Shown piece by piece: positions 62,501 to 64,000 of a stretch of 64,000 nucleotides of DNA. This DNA is from Diploscapter coronatus (taxonomy: Eukaryota > Nematoda > Chromadorea > Rhabditida > Rhabditidae). Position 1 is the stretch's first letter. Each line of letters opens with the position of its first letter. Under the pieces are notes generated by a model, which saw nothing but the letters and a program-made list of their open reading frames with translations, was not told the origin of the DNA and did not search any database. The position numbers were made by a program, and so were the translations under genes. The stretch covers positions 57,675,249-57,739,248 of the forward strand of contig OZ038423.1 of the NCBI GenBank assembly GCA_964036155.1. The letters run 5' to 3'.

Positions 62501-63725
62501 TGTTCCGAAGAAAATGTGGTGATCGTTCGGAAGGCTGATTGGACTTCTTTGAAGTCTCGTGAATCATCAATGGATCCAACCTGAATTTCAATACTTCCTC
62601 GAAGTCTTTGAAGAAATATTACCCGATCAGAATCTCCTTGGCGCAGGAAGTAATATTTCTTAGAGTCTCTCGTCAGACCAAATTGTCGAAGTTGACCTTC
62701 ATCCAGTCCTTTCAACAATTGGTAAAAGGCATGGAAGTTACGTTCACCTTTCTGCTGTCGGACCACACGCGACTAAATAATATTTTCTTTCTCGTAGAGC
62801 AACTCAACCAAACCTTTTCCAGCAAATAATTCGAAATGTTTCCTCCAACCGGGTCGCCGTTGAAGTTAAAATTGACGGACATGTACTTTCCGAATCGGGA
62901 AGAGTTGTCATTGCGGTTCGTCTTCGCGCAACCAAAAGCTTCGAGGATACAGTTTGATCGAAGAAGAATATTCTTCACTCTAAATTTTGATCTACGATTT
63001 CCTACTTGTACACCATTTTTGCCTAGACAAGTTAAACTTGGGTATTTTGGCGAGTAACTTGATCCTCTACTGCATTGCCCTGCACCCATTATCCTTCAAC
63101 TATCCCTAATTCTCTTTATGGTGGACACTTTCAACGCGAGGACCGGGTGAGTGCGATATGCAGATTCGAATAGTAAAGGCGCGCATGGGGTGAAACGCAA
63201 GAAAGAGGGTAAATCCTTTAATCTGAAGGGATTCCATGGGTAGTTCGAATAGGATGCGCAGAAGAAAGTAGAACCGGAGAAAAGGTTGGATGGAAAGGGC
63301 ACACGTGTGGACATAATAAATCAGACTGGCTCCTCGGTCCTTGCATAAGAAAATAATTTATGAGGGGACTAGCCTTTCGATTTCTTTCTGCTGCTGCACA
63401 TTGGTGATGGCTGCCAAATAGCGCATAATGATTTTACTGGTTTCGGTTTTGCCAGCTCCAGATTCTCCCGAAATCACGATGCAGGAATCTCGCCCGAAAC
63501 GTTTCATCGCTCGGTACGCCGCATCGGCGATGGCAAAGGCATGTGGCGGTCGCTCATAGAGCTCACGACCCTGAAAATTGCAAATAGCCAAATAGCGCTG
63601 TCAAACCAAAGTAGATTACCTTGTATTTGTCGACATACGGCTTGTCGTAAATCGGCAGAAGTCTATAGGGATTAACGGCTATGAGAACTTCTCCGATGTA
63701 CGTGTAGATGCGACTTTTTGTGAAC
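59566..63725 (-). CDS. hum-5: Short-tailed class I myosin (partial at right edge)
   Basis: Single-headed actin motor linking membranes to actin. The visible part starts [20 protein letters not shown]; the exon(s) before it lie outside the window. Motor landmarks are the P-loop [12 protein letters not shown] (near 63450), switch I region [11 protein letters not shown], switch [13 protein letters not shown], then [15 protein letters not shown], the actin-site helix [10 protein letters not shown] and the converter. IQ motifs follow ([20 protein letters not shown] and a second nearby). The TH1 tail contains [18 protein letters not shown] and [16 protein letters not shown]. No TH2 or SH3 domain follows, so it belongs to the short-tail (Myo1d/1c-like) group, hum-5 rather than hum-1. 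The end is inferred through a 41-nt intron (GTGCGT donor), giving ...[13 protein letters not shown]...LICHSLAVA with stop 59568-59566. Without that splice the frame stops at 59579-59577. One intron (62980-63373) seems to use a GC donor. Confidence 0.92.
62980..63373 (-). other. 394-nt GC-AG intron in the myosin
   Basis: The exon ends ATC GAA AG, the intron begins GCTAGT and ends AAATTTAG, and the next exon starts A GTG AAG AAT. This gives [20 protein letters not shown], the highly conserved myosin sequence after the P-loop helix. The alternative GT two to three bases downstream cannot restore frame with the available acceptor. Confidence 0.7.
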
Positions 63726-64000
63726 CTAAATTTTTTATCGAAATTTCATGTCTAGCTTTAATTTCTGTCCACTTCCCAATTGGTTCTCAATTCGTGATGG
63801 TCAGCTGTCCCATAGAAACACCCCCAAAAGCCCTCGGGCCTAAATCCTCCCATGTTCCGCTGACCATCTGCCGCATTTAGGGGAGAAGACAATAGATTTA
63901 CTCAGAGTGGACTATGTCTGGAATACTTAGCACGAAATGAGCCCATTCAAGATCGCAATCAAAACGCAATATGTTAGATAACATTGTTCTTGTCGAAATT

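Overview
The window is animal nuclear DNA, almost certainly from a rhabditid-type nematode. Protein genes are split by many introns, often only 40-60 nt, ending in TTTCAG-like acceptors. Several start codons sit just behind an acceptor with no visible upstream exon, as expected for spliced-leader trans-splicing. The recognisable proteins have direct C. elegans counterparts. Intergenic DNA is AT-rich with purine-rich GAGA tracts and small inverted-repeat elements. The species cannot be named from the sequence.

Layout, left to right. 1-1683 (-): N-terminal part of a beta integrin (pat-3), cut by the left edge. 4826-8648 (-): Ca2+/calmodulin-dependent protein kinase kinase (ckk-1), with two short 5' exons about 2 kb upstream of the kinase exons. 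8.65-19.8 kb: gene-poor DNA with an inverted repeat (11.6-12.2 kb) and dispersed repeats. 19.85-20.58 kb: an unclear exon cluster. 21532-24731 (+): secreted C-type lectin with a Ser/Thr mucin-like stretch, behind a good TATA box. 26847-31147 (-): LIS-1, the dynein regulator. 32506-36224 (-): Prospero-family homeodomain factor (pros-1/ceh-26). 36.2-46.0 kb: a large non-coding interval upstream of pros-1, holding a 461-bp terminal-inverted-repeat element with a GC-rich core. 46714-47430 (+): an unrecognised small type I membrane protein. 47983-54327 (-): ABC-F ATPase abcf-2, whose 2.0-kb intron contains a complete opposite-strand gene (49429-51074, +) for an MSP-domain membrane protein. 55261-57228 (+): mitochondrial ADP/ATP carrier. 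59566-63725 (-): short-tailed class I myosin (hum-5-like), cut by the right edge.

The genes do not form one pathway. They are conserved housekeeping and developmental genes (adhesion, Ca2+ signalling, dynein regulation, transcription, ribosome-associated ATPase, mitochondrial exchange, actin motor). As I recall, most of their C. elegans counterparts lie on chromosome III, and abcf-2 and ant-1.1 lie in the same cosmid (T27E9), so the window probably preserves ancestral linkage.

The most notable observations are: three introns whose donors appear to be GC rather than GT, two of them 41-42 nt long and both in pros-1; the nested MSP-domain gene; a GC-rich inverted-repeat element with a 6-bp target duplication; a 67-bp palindromic Tc1/mariner-like element; and a family of intronic inverted repeats. 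I found no convincing wholly new molecular system. Gene models were made by hand-translation, and exon ends are most certain where reading phase and homology agree.
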